The notes below the pieces were generated by a model that saw nothing but the letters and a program-made list of their open reading frames with translations, was not told where the DNA came from and searched no databases. The position numbers were made by a program, and so were the translations under genes. A DNA stretch of 64,000 nt from Arthrobacter sp. Marseille-P9274 (GTDB lineage Bacteria; Actinomycetota; Actinomycetes; Actinomycetales; Micrococcaceae): contig NZ_CAMPOV010000001.1 in the NCBI RefSeq assembly GCF_946892675.1, forward strand, positions 1,958,033 to 2,022,032, read 5' to 3'. Positions within the stretch are counted from its first letter, which is position 1. The number at the start of each line of letters is the position of its first letter. This document shows positions 28,108-36,487 of this stretch, piece by piece.

Positions 28108-28670
28108 TAGTTCGCAGCACCTGCACTCTGGGACGCCGGCGCGGCCGTCTCGAGGTCGGCCAGGAAGCGGTCCACGACGCGAGCGGCGCGTGCATCATCG
28201 TTCAGGGACTCCCCGACGATTTTGCCTGCGAGCTCGGTGGCGAGGATGCCGACTTCGCTGCGCAGCGAAGTCACTGCGGTCTGGCGCTCGGCAGCGATCT
28301 GCACCTGTGCCTGGTCGCTGATGCGCGATGCCTCGGCAGCAGCCTTCTCCTTCAGATCCGCCAGGATCTGGGCGCCCTCTGCACGTGCTTCCTCGCGGAT
28401 GCGGTTGGCTTCGGTGCGGGCATCCATCAGCTGCTGCTTGTACTCATCAAGGGCGGCGCTTGCCTCGGCCTGCGCGGCCTCGGCCTTGGCGATTCCGCCT
28501 TCGATTGCCTCGGCCCGCTCTGCATAGGTCTTCTCGAACGCCGGAACGACGTACTTGACGACAATGAACATGAGCACGGCGAAGCCAAGCAGCGTTACCA
28601 GGATTTCCCAGATGTTAGGGACCAGAGGGTTGACGCCCTCCGCGGCGGCGAGGATTACTGTCTCATTCAT
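28107..28670 (-). CDS. atpF: ATP synthase b subunit
   Basis: Peripheral stalk/stator subunit of Fo, 187 residues. One membrane segment at about residues 20-45 (LVTLLGFAVLMFIVVKYVVPAF), followed by a long charged Ala/Glu-rich coiled coil (KAEAAQAEASAALDEYKQQL) and a C-terminal domain that meets delta. The stop overlaps the atpH ATG by one base. Preceded by atpE. Confidence 0.96.
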   Translation of the reverse strand: MNETVILAAAEGVNPLVPNIWEILVTLLGFAVLMFIVVKYVVPAFEKTYAERAEAIEGGIAKAEAAQAEASAALDEYKQQLMDARTEANRIREEARAEGAQILADLKEKAAAEASRISDQAQVQIAAERQTAVTSLRSEVGILATELAGKIVGESLNDDARAARVVDRFLADLETAAPASQSAGAAN

Positions 28671-28716
28671 ATCTCACCCGTCCTATCTACTCGGTTTGAA
28701 AAGTGCGCGATGCCGA

Positions 28717-28920
28717 CTAGAGGACGAACGCGAACACCAGGCCGAGGATAGCCAGAGCTTCGGTCAGTGCCAGACCCAAAAAGGCGATCGGCTGCAGCAC
28801 GCGCTGGGCCTCGGGCTGACGGGCAACTCCATTGATGTAAGCAGCGAATACCAGGCCCACACCGATGGCACCGCCGATGGCGGAGAGACCGTAACCTACG
28901 AGGTTGAGATTGCCTTCCAT
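28717..28920 (-). CDS. atpE: ATP synthase c subunit
   Basis: Proton-carrying rotor ring subunit of Fo; 67 residues forming a two-helix hairpin. Essential carboxylate Glu54 is in [12 protein letters not shown], flanked by Thr53, consistent with a proton ring; the polar loop RQPEAQ is the RQP loop. Gly-rich first helix [12 protein letters not shown]. This is the bedaquiline target in mycobacteria (known; sensitivity here not tested). Confidence 0.98.
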   Translation of the reverse strand: MEGNLNLVGYGLSAIGGAIGVGLVFAAYINGVARQPEAQRVLQPIAFLGLALTEALAILGLVFAFVL

Positions 28921-28986
28921 TATTTTCCTTTCAAGATGCCGCTAAGGGCAGGTTGTTTGGTTCAGGAGCTTCCCCAGAGGGGAAAT

Positions 28987-29793
28987 TTAGTGTTCCTCGG
29001 CCAGGGAGCCTTGGATGTAGATCGCGGTCAGCAGCGTAAATACGTAGGCCTGCAGGACCTGGATCAGGATTTCGAAGAGGTACATGCCGACACCGCCGGC
29101 GAGCGTCAGGAGGCCCAGCGGCTTGAGCAGGAACTCGTCCTGGGTGAGCAGGAACGCGGAGCCCGCGCCTGCCAGCATGATGATCAAGTGGCCCGCCAGC
29201 ATAGTGGCGAAAAGACGGAGGCTGTGCGTGACCGGACGGACCAGGAAGGTCGAGATGATTTCGATCAGGACAACCAGGGGCAGGATCGCCTTCGGGACAC
29301 CGGACGGTACGACGGCCAGCTTGAAGTAGCCGATACCGTGCTTCTTGATGCCCAGGACGATCCAGGTCACGTACACGATGCCGGCCAGCGCGTAAGCGGT
29401 GCCCACGTGCGACGTCGTCGGCAACTGGATCAGCGGAATCGAGCCGAAGAGGTTGTTGACCAGGATGAAGAAGAACAGGGCGAACAGCAGCGGCACGAAC
29501 GGCCTGTAGTCGCGTTCGCCGATGATGTCCTTGCCCACGGAGTTGCGGACGAAGTTGTAGCTCATTTCGCCGAGGAACTGCATCTTGCCGGGAACGAGCT
29601 TGCCGCGGCGGGCAGCCGCAACGAAGAACCAGGAAATCAGGACCACGGAAAGGAGCACCAGCAGCATCTGCTTTCCGAATCCTGTGCCGTATTCCGCGGC
29701 CCAAGGAAGGACTTCGGGAAGATGCATATCTTCGAGGGTTGGTGGGACGAAGCCACCTTCATCAGCGGCCGCCGGAAGCGCAAGCGCGATCAA
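28987..29793 (-). CDS. atpB: ATP synthase a subunit
   Basis: Membrane stator subunit that supplies the proton half-channels. 268 residues, five or six membrane helices. The essential Arg region is seen in the family motif THSLRLFATMLAGHLII; helices LFALFFFILVNNLFGSIPL and FEILIQVLQAYVFTLLTAIYI are typical. The N-terminal segment LALPAAADEGGF could be a signal-like start. Follows the atpI/atpZ pair by 86 nt. Confidence 0.95.
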   Translation of the reverse strand: MIALALPAAADEGGFVPPTLEDMHLPEVLPWAAEYGTGFGKQMLLVLLSVVLISWFFVAAARRGKLVPGKMQFLGEMSYNFVRNSVGKDIIGERDYRPFVPLLFALFFFILVNNLFGSIPLIQLPTTSHVGTAYALAGIVYVTWIVLGIKKHGIGYFKLAVVPSGVPKAILPLVVLIEIISTFLVRPVTHSLRLFATMLAGHLIIMLAGAGSAFLLTQDEFLLKPLGLLTLAGGVGMYLFEILIQVLQAYVFTLLTAIYIQGSLAEEH

Positions 29794-29879
29794 CGCGTTT
29801 CCTCTCTGCAGTGTCCATCATTGGGCGTTTCGGGGTGGCCTGCCGCCAAGGGCACGCCACCGTATGAAGTTGTTGGCAT

Positions 29880-30137
29880 TTAGTTGTTGGTTTCCCGGCC
29901 CCCACGCCTGCGCTTGGGGCTGCGGGTGAGGTTGTGTTTTCGGGCCAGATAGTAGCCGCCGCCGGCGCCCAGAACGGCTCCGACGATGAACAGCCAGCGG
30001 GTATTCAACAGAAAGTCCAGCCCCCACCCTATCAAACCCCAGGCGATGATCCCGCCAATGATATAGGTGGCCAACGTGTTGCCGCCTTGGTATTTCCGGC
30101 CGCCGTTCGTGCTATCCGGGGAGGGCTCAGCCGGCAT
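29880..30137 (-). CDS. AtpZ-like small membrane protein
   Basis: 85 residues: a hydrophilic N-terminus, two membrane segments (about 24-40 and 45-62 with GAVLGAGGGYYLA), and a basic tail KRRRGGRETNN. This is the AtpZ/AtpI-like pattern seen just before atpB in many operons, proposed to assist Fo assembly or Mg2+ transport (known from AtpZ in other bacteria). Start ATG at 30137 overlaps the upstream atpI-like stop by 11 nt, indicating coupling. Confidence 0.8.
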   Translation of the reverse strand: MPAEPSPDSTNGGRKYQGGNTLATYIIGGIIAWGLIGWGLDFLLNTRWLFIVGAVLGAGGGYYLARKHNLTRSPKRRRGGRETNN

Positions 30138-30636
30138 GCCGCTCGTCCTTTCCGGCAGTGCCGGGGGCACCCTCGGGAGAGTCAGCATAGATCTGGTACC
30201 GGACACGCGAAAAAGCGAAGACTTCGGCACCCTGCCATACGACCACCGCGACCACGGCCGCGATGAAGAACCAGGTGGTGTCCAGCCAGTCCGGCCTACC
30301 TGCGACGAAGAGCGCCGCGCCGAAGCCGACGACCTTAAGCACATACGTAGCGATGAACGCACCGATGGCACCCGAGGGATTGTTCCTGCCGACGAAATGT
30401 CCGACGAGCAGGCTGATGGCGAAGAACACCATGACCAGCGCCGCTCCAAGCAGAGCGCCGAGGGCCGCGTTGCCACCGGCGACGACGGCACCAAGGAGCA
30501 TGACCAGCAAGGTGGCCGCACCGGCCGCCGCCGCCGCCTTGGCCAGGATGCTCAGCCAGGGAGAAGCGGTGGGACCCGCAGCCCGGATGGGTGCACCGGC
30601 AACGGCGCGGCGGCCGTTGGGTTCGCGTGCACTCAT
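30127..30636 (-). CDS. ATP synthase protein I-like (AtpI)
   Basis: 169 residues with four hydrophobic segments after an N-terminal Arg/Pro tail: AAAAAGAATLLVMLLGAVVA, ALLGAALVMVFFAISLLVGHF, IGAFIATYVLKVVGFGAALF, and TTWFFIAAVVAVVVWQGAEV. This matches the AtpI position and profile at the operon head, an assembly factor for the c ring. First gene of the atp operon; 95 nt from the wecA-like gene stop, which itself runs on the same strand. A TAGAAT at 30686-30691 on the minus strand could be a -10, but no convincing -35 was seen. Confidence 0.8.
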   Translation of the reverse strand: MSAREPNGRRAVAGAPIRAAGPTASPWLSILAKAAAAAGAATLLVMLLGAVVAGGNAALGALLGAALVMVFFAISLLVGHFVGRNNPSGAIGAFIATYVLKVVGFGAALFVAGRPDWLDTTWFFIAAVVAVVVWQGAEVFAFSRVRYQIYADSPEGAPGTAGKDERHAG

Positions 30637-30731
30637 GGCTGTCCATTCAGTCAGTAGGCGGGGAAGACCGTTTTACCGGCCAGATGAATTCTACACGAGA
30701 TAGAACTCGTTCGTTCCCCCGGCTGTCCCGT

Positions 30732-31736
30732 TCACCGACCAGTTGCGTAACCTTGCCGTCGACGCCCCAGGATCCGGGGCGCCCTCAGATACAAAACGAG
30801 CACTGCGGCCCCTGCCGCCAGCGCGGCCACCTTGACCGGCAGCGCGCCCGCTCCCGCGACGATGCCGCAGATTCCGGTGAGCAGCGAGCACACGGTGACC
30901 AGCATGGCGGACTGCAGGTGGCTCAACCCAACGTCGGTCAGCCGCTGGTAAACATGCTGGCGGTGAGGGGCGTACCACTGCTCCCCCGCGCTGATGCGCC
31001 GCAGCAGGGTCGTCGCGGTATCGGCCAGGTAGACGGCGACCGGTCCCAGCAGCATTTCGGGTCCCACGCCGGACAGGAAGGCCGCCACCCCCGTGACCGC
31101 CAGGGATCCGCCCAGCAGGTAACTTCCGACGTCGCCAAGGAAGTTGCGTCCGCTCAGGTTCCACGGCAGGAACGCTGCGAAGGCCATGGCAATGACCAGG
31201 CCTGCCGAAACGAGCCAAGGCATCCCGTGTATCGCGCCGACGGCGGCGAACATGCCGCCGACGGCCAGCCCATGCAGGCCCGAGATCCCGTTGACGCCGT
31301 CCATGAAGTTGGCCACGTTGATGTAGCCGGCGACCGCGACGGCGCCGAGCGGGACCCACCACCAGGACGCCTCCGTCAGCTGGACCAGCGCGGCCGTCGC
31401 CACCGCCCCGATGGCCAGCTGCAGCAGGAACCTGGCCTTAATGCCCAGCCCCCGGAAGTCCTCCGCCCAGCCTAGGAGCGCGGCGGCCAGCGCGGCACCG
31501 CCTACAGCGGCCAGCAGCGGTCCTTCGCCTGCGCCTGCCCCGACGATGGCGACGAGCAGGCCGCCGGCCACGCCTGCGGCGACGGTGATGCCCATGCCCC
31601 GGACCACGGCCTCGGTGTGCGAGGACCGTTCGTTGGGGATGTCGAGGACGCCGTGCCTGAGCAGCACCGGCTTAAGCAGGACGGGCAGCCCGAGGCTGAG
31701 GCCGAAGGCCACGACGGCGGCCACCAGCTGGGTCAT
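30732..31736 (-). CDS. WecA/MraY-family undecaprenyl-phosphate sugar-1-phosphate transferase
   Basis: Polytopic membrane enzyme, 334 residues, about 10 helices. Transfers a UDP-sugar (HexNAc)-1-phosphate to undecaprenyl phosphate. Family motifs: DIPNERSSH loop, NVANFMDGVNGISG (catalytic Asp region), GDVGSYLLGG, and the C-terminal HRQHVYQRL motif, which separates WecA-type from MraY-type enzymes. The ATG at 31736 overlaps the capD-like stop as ATGA; a longer reading to 31790 lies in the upstream gene. Probable first step of a cell-surface glycan or teichoic-acid linkage. Confidence 0.9.
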   Translation of the reverse strand: MTQLVAAVVAFGLSLGLPVLLKPVLLRHGVLDIPNERSSHTEAVVRGMGITVAAGVAGGLLVAIVGAGAGEGPLLAAVGGAALAAALLGWAEDFRGLGIKARFLLQLAIGAVATAALVQLTEASWWWVPLGAVAVAGYINVANFMDGVNGISGLHGLAVGGMFAAVGAIHGMPWLVSAGLVIAMAFAAFLPWNLSGRNFLGDVGSYLLGGSLAVTGVAAFLSGVGPEMLLGPVAVYLADTATTLLRRISAGEQWYAPHRQHVYQRLTDVGLSHLQSAMLVTVCSLLTGICGIVAGAGALPVKVAALAAGAAVLVLYLRAPRILGRRRQGYATGR

Positions 31737-33547
31737 TTCGCCGTCTCCGCCACGTGGCCCGCAATCGGCTGATGCTGGCGGCTTTTCCACTCCTCAAGCG
31801 ACATTCGGGTCGGGTCGAGGGCGTCGATGCAGGCATGGGAGATCTTGGGGTGCAGCGGCCTGGAGTCGCCCTCGCCCTCGCCGATCAGATCCTCGTGCAG
31901 CTTTTCGCCCGGGCGCAGTCCCGTGAACACGATGTCGACCTGCTTGCCGGACATGGCGATCATGCGCTGCGCGACATCGAGGATGCGCACGGGCTCGCCC
32001 ATGTCGAGGATGAGCACCTCGCCGCCGCGGCCGATGGCCCCGGCCTGGATCACGAGCTGGCAGGCTTCCGGAATCGTCATGAAGAACCGGGTGGCTTCCG
32101 CATCCGTGACCGTCACCGGGCCCCCGTTGCGGATCTGCTCGTTGAACAGCGGCAGGACCGAGCCGCGGCTGCCGAGCACGTTGCCGAACCGCACAGACAC
32201 GTACTTCAGCCCTGATTCGCGGGCCACCCACGCGGTGATCTTCTCGGCCACACGCTTGGAATGGCCCAGGACCGTCGTCGGGTTGGCGGCCTTGTCGGTG
32301 GAGATGTTCACGAACGTCTGGACGTTGGCCGCACGGGCCGCCTTGAGCACGTTGAGCGTGCCCAGCACATTGGTCTTCCACGCCTCTTCCGGATACTGCT
32401 CCAGCAGGGAGACGTGTTTGAGCGCCGCGGCGTGGAAGACCACCTCGGGCTTGCGGTCGACGAAGATCGAGGTCAGTGCCTCTGCGTCGCGGATGTCCGC
32501 CAGCACGGTGTCTTTCCCGTCCAGCAGGCCCTGCCCGGTGAGGGAAATCTGGGTGGTCTGCAGGCCGGTTTCGTCCCGGTCCAGCATGATCAGCTCGGCC
32601 GGCTCGAAATCATTGATCTGGCGGCACAGCTCGGATCCGATCGAGCCGCCGGCGCCGGTGACGAGGACGCGCTTGCCCTTGACGTATCCGGCGATCTCGT
32701 CGACGTGGATGTCGACCGGGTGGCGGCCGATCAGGTCTTCGATGGCAACTTCGCGGAAGGAGAACTCCGACCCGCCGGTCAGCATGTCCTTCAGCGGCGG
32801 CACGACCAGGACCTTGATGTTCAGGCCGGCGACGACGTCGGAAATGTGCCGGACCTGCTTGGCATCGACATTGGCAATCGCGATCAGCAGCACCGTCGCG
32901 TTGGTCCTGGCCACAATGTCCGGAAGGTCCGCCATCCGCCCGAGGACCGGGACGCTGGCGATGCGCAGATGCTTCTTGGCCGGATTGTCGTCGATCAGAC
33001 CCACCGGCAGCCAGGGCGAGGCCGGATCGTTGCTCATGCGGGTGACGATGGATTTTCCGACGAAGCCGGCCCCGTAGACCAGGGTCCGCGCCGCCTGCTC
33101 CCCCGGCTTGGCTTTGCTCTCGACGTACATCCGCTTGAGGTAGCGGATGGCGGCCATGAACAGGCAGGCGAACGGGAAGGCGATGAGGCCGATGCCGCGG
33201 GCGATGCTCATCGAGATGCCGAAGAACAGCAGCGCCACCGTCATGATCGCCGAGACGGAAACCGTCACGATCACCAGCAGCTTTGCCTCGTGGAAGCTGC
33301 CGAAGCTGTAGCGGCCGCGGTACAGCGCGAAGGCCGATCCCACCGCGAACTGCGATGCGATCGCGATGCCGCAAAGCACCAGGATGCCGGGCAGGCGCAG
33401 CTCGCTCAGCTGCATTTCATAGCGCAGGTAGACCGCCAGGACGATGGCTACGATCCAGGAGAACGAGTCCAGCAGGAACTGCGACCAGAGCCAGAGCGCC
33501 TTGTCGCTGCTGGCGGTCCTGCCGGGGGCCGGGGCGGGCTGGTTCAT
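31733..33547 (-). CDS. Nucleoside-diphosphate-sugar dehydratase/epimerase (CapD/PglF-like)
   Basis: Membrane-anchored dehydratase of the CapD/FlaA1 group, 604 residues. Four N-terminal membrane segments (about 22-42, 55-75, 95-115, 120-140) precede two Rossmann modules: CoA-binding-like GAGFVG at 159-164 and SDR GAGGSIG at 298-304. Catalytic TDK is at 417-419; the usual YxxxK Tyr is replaced by Leu427 (VLGHSK, Lys431). Replacement of Tyr by a hydrophobic residue is typical of PglF/FlaA1-type 4,6- or 5,6-dehydratases of UDP-GlcNAc. Start ATG overlaps the tsaC-like stop (ATGA). Supplies a modified UDP-sugar for the next enzyme (inference). Confidence 0.88.
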   Translation of the reverse strand: MNQPAPAPGRTASSDKALWLWSQFLLDSFSWIVAIVLAVYLRYEMQLSELRLPGILVLCGIAIASQFAVGSAFALYRGRYSFGSFHEAKLLVIVTVSVSAIMTVALLFFGISMSIARGIGLIAFPFACLFMAAIRYLKRMYVESKAKPGEQAARTLVYGAGFVGKSIVTRMSNDPASPWLPVGLIDDNPAKKHLRIASVPVLGRMADLPDIVARTNATVLLIAIANVDAKQVRHISDVVAGLNIKVLVVPPLKDMLTGGSEFSFREVAIEDLIGRHPVDIHVDEIAGYVKGKRVLVTGAGGSIGSELCRQINDFEPAELIMLDRDETGLQTTQISLTGQGLLDGKDTVLADIRDAEALTSIFVDRKPEVVFHAAALKHVSLLEQYPEEAWKTNVLGTLNVLKAARAANVQTFVNISTDKAANPTTVLGHSKRVAEKITAWVARESGLKYVSVRFGNVLGSRGSVLPLFNEQIRNGGPVTVTDAEATRFFMTIPEACQLVIQAGAIGRGGEVLILDMGEPVRILDVAQRMIAMSGKQVDIVFTGLRPGEKLHEDLIGEGEGDSRPLHPKISHACIDALDPTRMSLEEWKSRQHQPIAGHVAETAK

Positions 33548-34329
33548 GCCCCGACGGTCCCTTCCCGGGACTGCGGCGCGGATTCGTCGTCGTCCGTTGC
33601 CTCGCTCCGCGGCTGAACAGACTCCGGCGCGTCCACGGATGCTTCTTCGGGCGCCTGCTGCGGCAATTCCTCGCCAAGGCCGAGGATGCCGGGGACCGCT
33701 TCGCGCAGCCGCTCGAGGCTGAGCGCGCCTTCGCGCACCACCCGCAGCGGGGTGGACGTGCAGTCAACGATCGTCGACGGGACCGACCCGGCGTCGCGCT
33801 CCCCTGCCTCGAGGTAGACCTCGACGGACTCGCCGAGCTGGGCGAACGCCTCCGCGGCGGTCTGTGCGGCCGGGCGGCCGGTCCGGTTGGCCGAGGAAAC
33901 GGCCAGCGGCCCGGTCAGCGCGAGCAGGTCCAGTGCAATCCGGTCATCCGGCATGCGCAGGGCCACGGTGCCCTTCGTCTCTCCCAGGTCCCACGTCAGC
34001 GAAGGCTGGGCATGGAAGATGAGCGTCAGTCCGCCGGGCCAGAACGTGTCGGCCAGCAGCCGGGCGTCGGCACTGACGTCAACCGCGAGTCCGTCCATGG
34101 TCTGGGGCCGCGGGATCAGGACCGGGGGCGGCATCTTCCTGCTCCGCCCTTTCGCCGCCAGCAACGTGGCGACGGCCTGCGGCGAGAAGGCGTCCGCGGC
34201 AATCCCGTAGACCGTGTCGGTCGGGATCACCACGCACTGCTTGCTGCTGAGGGCCGTCTGTGCGGCGGCCAGCCCTTCGCTGCGCTCGACTTCGTCCTGG
34301 CAATTGAATGTGGGGGTCACAGGTTTCAT
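33544..34329 (-). CDS. tsaC: L-threonylcarbamoyladenylate synthase (Sua5/YciO/YrdC)
   Basis: First step of tRNA t6A37 synthesis: threonine, bicarbonate and ATP to threonylcarbamoyl-AMP. 261 residues from the ATG at 34329 (MKPVTPTFNC); longer starts overlap prmC less plausibly. Conserved motifs CVVIPTDTVYGI, KGRSRKMPPPVL and AVSSANRTG. The last ~50 residues are acidic and low-complexity, beyond the normal domain. Ends in ATGA overlap with the capD-like gene. Conserved with prmC and prfA in Actinobacteria. Confidence 0.93.
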   Translation of the reverse strand: MKPVTPTFNCQDEVERSEGLAAAQTALSSKQCVVIPTDTVYGIAADAFSPQAVATLLAAKGRSRKMPPPVLIPRPQTMDGLAVDVSADARLLADTFWPGGLTLIFHAQPSLTWDLGETKGTVALRMPDDRIALDLLALTGPLAVSSANRTGRPAAQTAAEAFAQLGESVEVYLEAGERDAGSVPSTIVDCTSTPLRVVREGALSLERLREAVPGILGLGEELPQQAPEEASVDAPESVQPRSEATDDDESAPQSREGTVGA

Positions 34330-34348
34330 TCTTTCATTCTTGGCGCCG

Positions 34349-35194
34349 CTAACGCTTGACAGCGGCGGTCGCACGCTCTCGTCCGGTGAGATCGGAGACC
34401 GTGCCAACATCGTTCCAGCAGCCGGCGTCTACGAGCAATTTCGACACGGCCCGCGCCTGCACCTCTGCGTGTTCCATGATGAAGTAGCCGCCGCTTTTCA
34501 GCAGGCGCGCGGCGCTGGCGGCGGTGGCCCGGGGCAGCTCCATGCCGTCCGCTCCCCCGCCGTAAAGGGCCAGCTCGGGGTCGTGTTCGGCTACTTCCGG
34601 GTCGACGGGCACGGCGTCCGGGGGTATGTACGGAGGGTTGGAAACAACGACGTCGAACGTTCCGTCATGTTCTTCCAGCGCGGTCCGCAGGTCCCCCCGA
34701 ACCAGTGCGACCCCGAGCGGTTCCAGGTTCCGGGCAGCCCACGCGTGGGCAAGCTCGCTGAGTTCGACGGCGTATACCTCGGCGCCGGGGACCTCGCTGG
34801 CGATGGAACCGGCGATGGCTCCGGAACCCGTGCCCAGGTCGACGACCTTCGCGCCCGGCGTCCGGCGGGCGGCGTCGATGGCGTGCTGGGCGACCGTTTC
34901 CGTCTCCGGCCGCGGGATGAAGACGCCCGGCCCGACGTCGAGCTCCAGGTGGCGGAAGTACGCCTTACCCGTGATGTGCTGCAGCGGAACGCGGCCGGCA
35001 CGCTCGGCCACGAGTTCGGCCAGGCCCTCCGGGCTGGCGGCGCCGGTCAGGGCCAATGCCCTGACCCGACCGGCGGATTCGCCCAGCAGGTGCGCGGCCA
35101 GCAGCTCGGCATCAACCCGCGGGCTCGGAACGCCTGCCTCCGCGAGGAGCCGGGCCGCCTCGGCCAGCGCCTCGGCGAGAGTTACCGCAGCCAC
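34349..35194 (-). CDS. prmC: Peptide chain release factor N5-glutamine methyltransferase
   Basis: SAM-dependent enzyme that methylates the Gln of the GGQ motif of RF1/RF2. 281 residues; SAM motif VVDLGTGSGAIAGS and the catalytic NPPY within VVSNPPYIPPDAV. Start is the GTG at 35194, only 5 nt after the prfA stop, so prfA and its modifying enzyme are coupled. 19 nt upstream of tsaC. Confidence 0.96.
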   Translation of the reverse strand: MAAVTLAEALAEAARLLAEAGVPSPRVDAELLAAHLLGESAGRVRALALTGAASPEGLAELVAERAGRVPLQHITGKAYFRHLELDVGPGVFIPRPETETVAQHAIDAARRTPGAKVVDLGTGSGAIAGSIASEVPGAEVYAVELSELAHAWAARNLEPLGVALVRGDLRTALEEHDGTFDVVVSNPPYIPPDAVPVDPEVAEHDPELALYGGGADGMELPRATAASAARLLKSGGYFIMEHAEVQARAVSKLLVDAGCWNDVGTVSDLTGRERATAAVKR

Positions 35195-35199
35195 GTCGC

Positions 35200-36279
35200 T
35201 TAGTGGTCCTCGCCCAGAGCGTCGAGCCGCGCCTGTTCGTCCATCTCGATGGCCGACTGGATGACTGGCTCGAGCTCCCCGTTCATCACGGCATCGAGGT
35301 TGTAGGCCTTATAGCCGGTACGGTGGTCGGCCACCCGGTTCTCCGGGAAGTTGTAGGTCCGGATCCGCTCCGAACGGTCCATGGTGCGGATCTGCGACTT
35401 GCGGGTCTCCGAATTGGCGGCGTCGATCTGCTCCTGCTGGTGCGCCAGCAAGCGGGCGCGCAGCACACGCATGGCCGCTTCGCGGTTCTGCAGCTGCGAT
35501 TTCTCGTTCTGCATGGCAACCACGATGCCGGTGGGCAGGTGTGTGATCCGGACCGCCGAGTCCGTGGTGTTGACCGACTGGCCGCCCGGCCCGGAGGAAC
35601 GGTACACATCGATCTTCAGGTCGTTCTGGCTGATGTCGATCTCTTCCGGCTCGTCCACCTCAGGCAGCACCAGCACGCCGGCGGCCGACGTGTGGATACG
35701 GCCCTGGGATTCGGTGACGGGCACGCGCTGGACGCGGTGCACGCCGCCCTCGAACTTCAACCGTGCCCACACGCCCTCGGCAGGGTCGTTCGACGAGCCC
35801 TTGATGGCCATCGAGACGTCCTTGTAGCCGCCCAGGTCGGACTCGGTAGCGGAGATAATCTCCGTCTTCCAGCCGCGGCCTTCGGCGTAACGGGTGTACA
35901 TGCGCAGGAGGTCTCCGGCAAACAGCGCCGCCTCGTCGCCGCCTTCGCCGCCCTTGACCTCGATGATGACGTTGCGGGCGTCGTCCGGGTCCCGGGGAAT
36001 GAGCAGCCGGCGCAGCCGCTCCTGCGCGGTTTCGAGCTCGGCTTCCAGCCCGGGGACTTCCGCGGCGAACTCCGGATCCTCGGTCGCCATTTCCCGGGCC
36101 GCGCCCAGGTCTTCGGAGAGCTGCTTCCACCGCTTGTGGGCTTCGACGATCCCGTTCAGCTGGGCGGAGCGGCGCCCCAGCTTGCGTGCCAGCGCCTGGT
36201 CGGCGTACACGGCGGGGTCGCTCAGCTGCTGCTGCAGCTGAGCGTGCTCATCCAACAAGCCCTGGACGGACTCAAACAT
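35200..36279 (-). CDS. prfA: Peptide chain release factor 1
   Basis: Recognises UAA/UAG and triggers hydrolysis of peptidyl-tRNA. 359 residues. The stop-codon reader tripeptide is PVT ([16 protein letters not shown]. coli PAT), and the GGQ catalytic motif is in [20 protein letters not shown]. No frameshift site is needed, unlike prfB. Head of a coupled group prfA-prmC-tsaC-capD-like-wecA-like. A 208-nt interval with a long inverted repeat separates it from rho. Confidence 0.97.
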   Translation of the reverse strand: MFESVQGLLDEHAQLQQQLSDPAVYADQALARKLGRRSAQLNGIVEAHKRWKQLSEDLGAAREMATEDPEFAAEVPGLEAELETAQERLRRLLIPRDPDDARNVIIEVKGGEGGDEAALFAGDLLRMYTRYAEGRGWKTEIISATESDLGGYKDVSMAIKGSSNDPAEGVWARLKFEGGVHRVQRVPVTESQGRIHTSAAGVLVLPEVDEPEEIDISQNDLKIDVYRSSGPGGQSVNTTDSAVRITHLPTGIVVAMQNEKSQLQNREAAMRVLRARLLAHQQEQIDAANSETRKSQIRTMDRSERIRTYNFPENRVADHRTGYKAYNLDAVMNGELEPVIQSAIEMDEQARLDALGEDH

Positions 36280-36367
36280 CTCTAACCTCTTCCGACTCTT
36301 GTCTCAGTCTAAGTAACGACGGCGGTCTCCGGACACCCGGGACGCCCATGTGCGGTTTAACAGCAAC

Positions 36368-36480
36368 AGCCGCCCAAAACATGCCAGCCTTCTCGGCTTC
36401 GGCCAGGCCGGTCCGCGGGAGCGGAGCCGAAAGGGCCGCGGCCTTCGCCATCAGGGAGGGCCGGCATGTTTTGGGCGGCT
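36368..36480. repeat. 18-bp inverted repeat around a 77-nt core between rho and prfA
   Basis: The arm at 36368-36385 (AGCCGCCCAAAACATGCC) is the exact reverse complement of 36463-36480. The right arm ends 7 nt from the rho stop. The core is GC-rich and itself partly self-complementary. This could be a large cruciform/transcript hairpin or a small non-autonomous repeat element (inference). Confidence 0.9.
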
Positions 36481-36487
36481 AGGGCAG

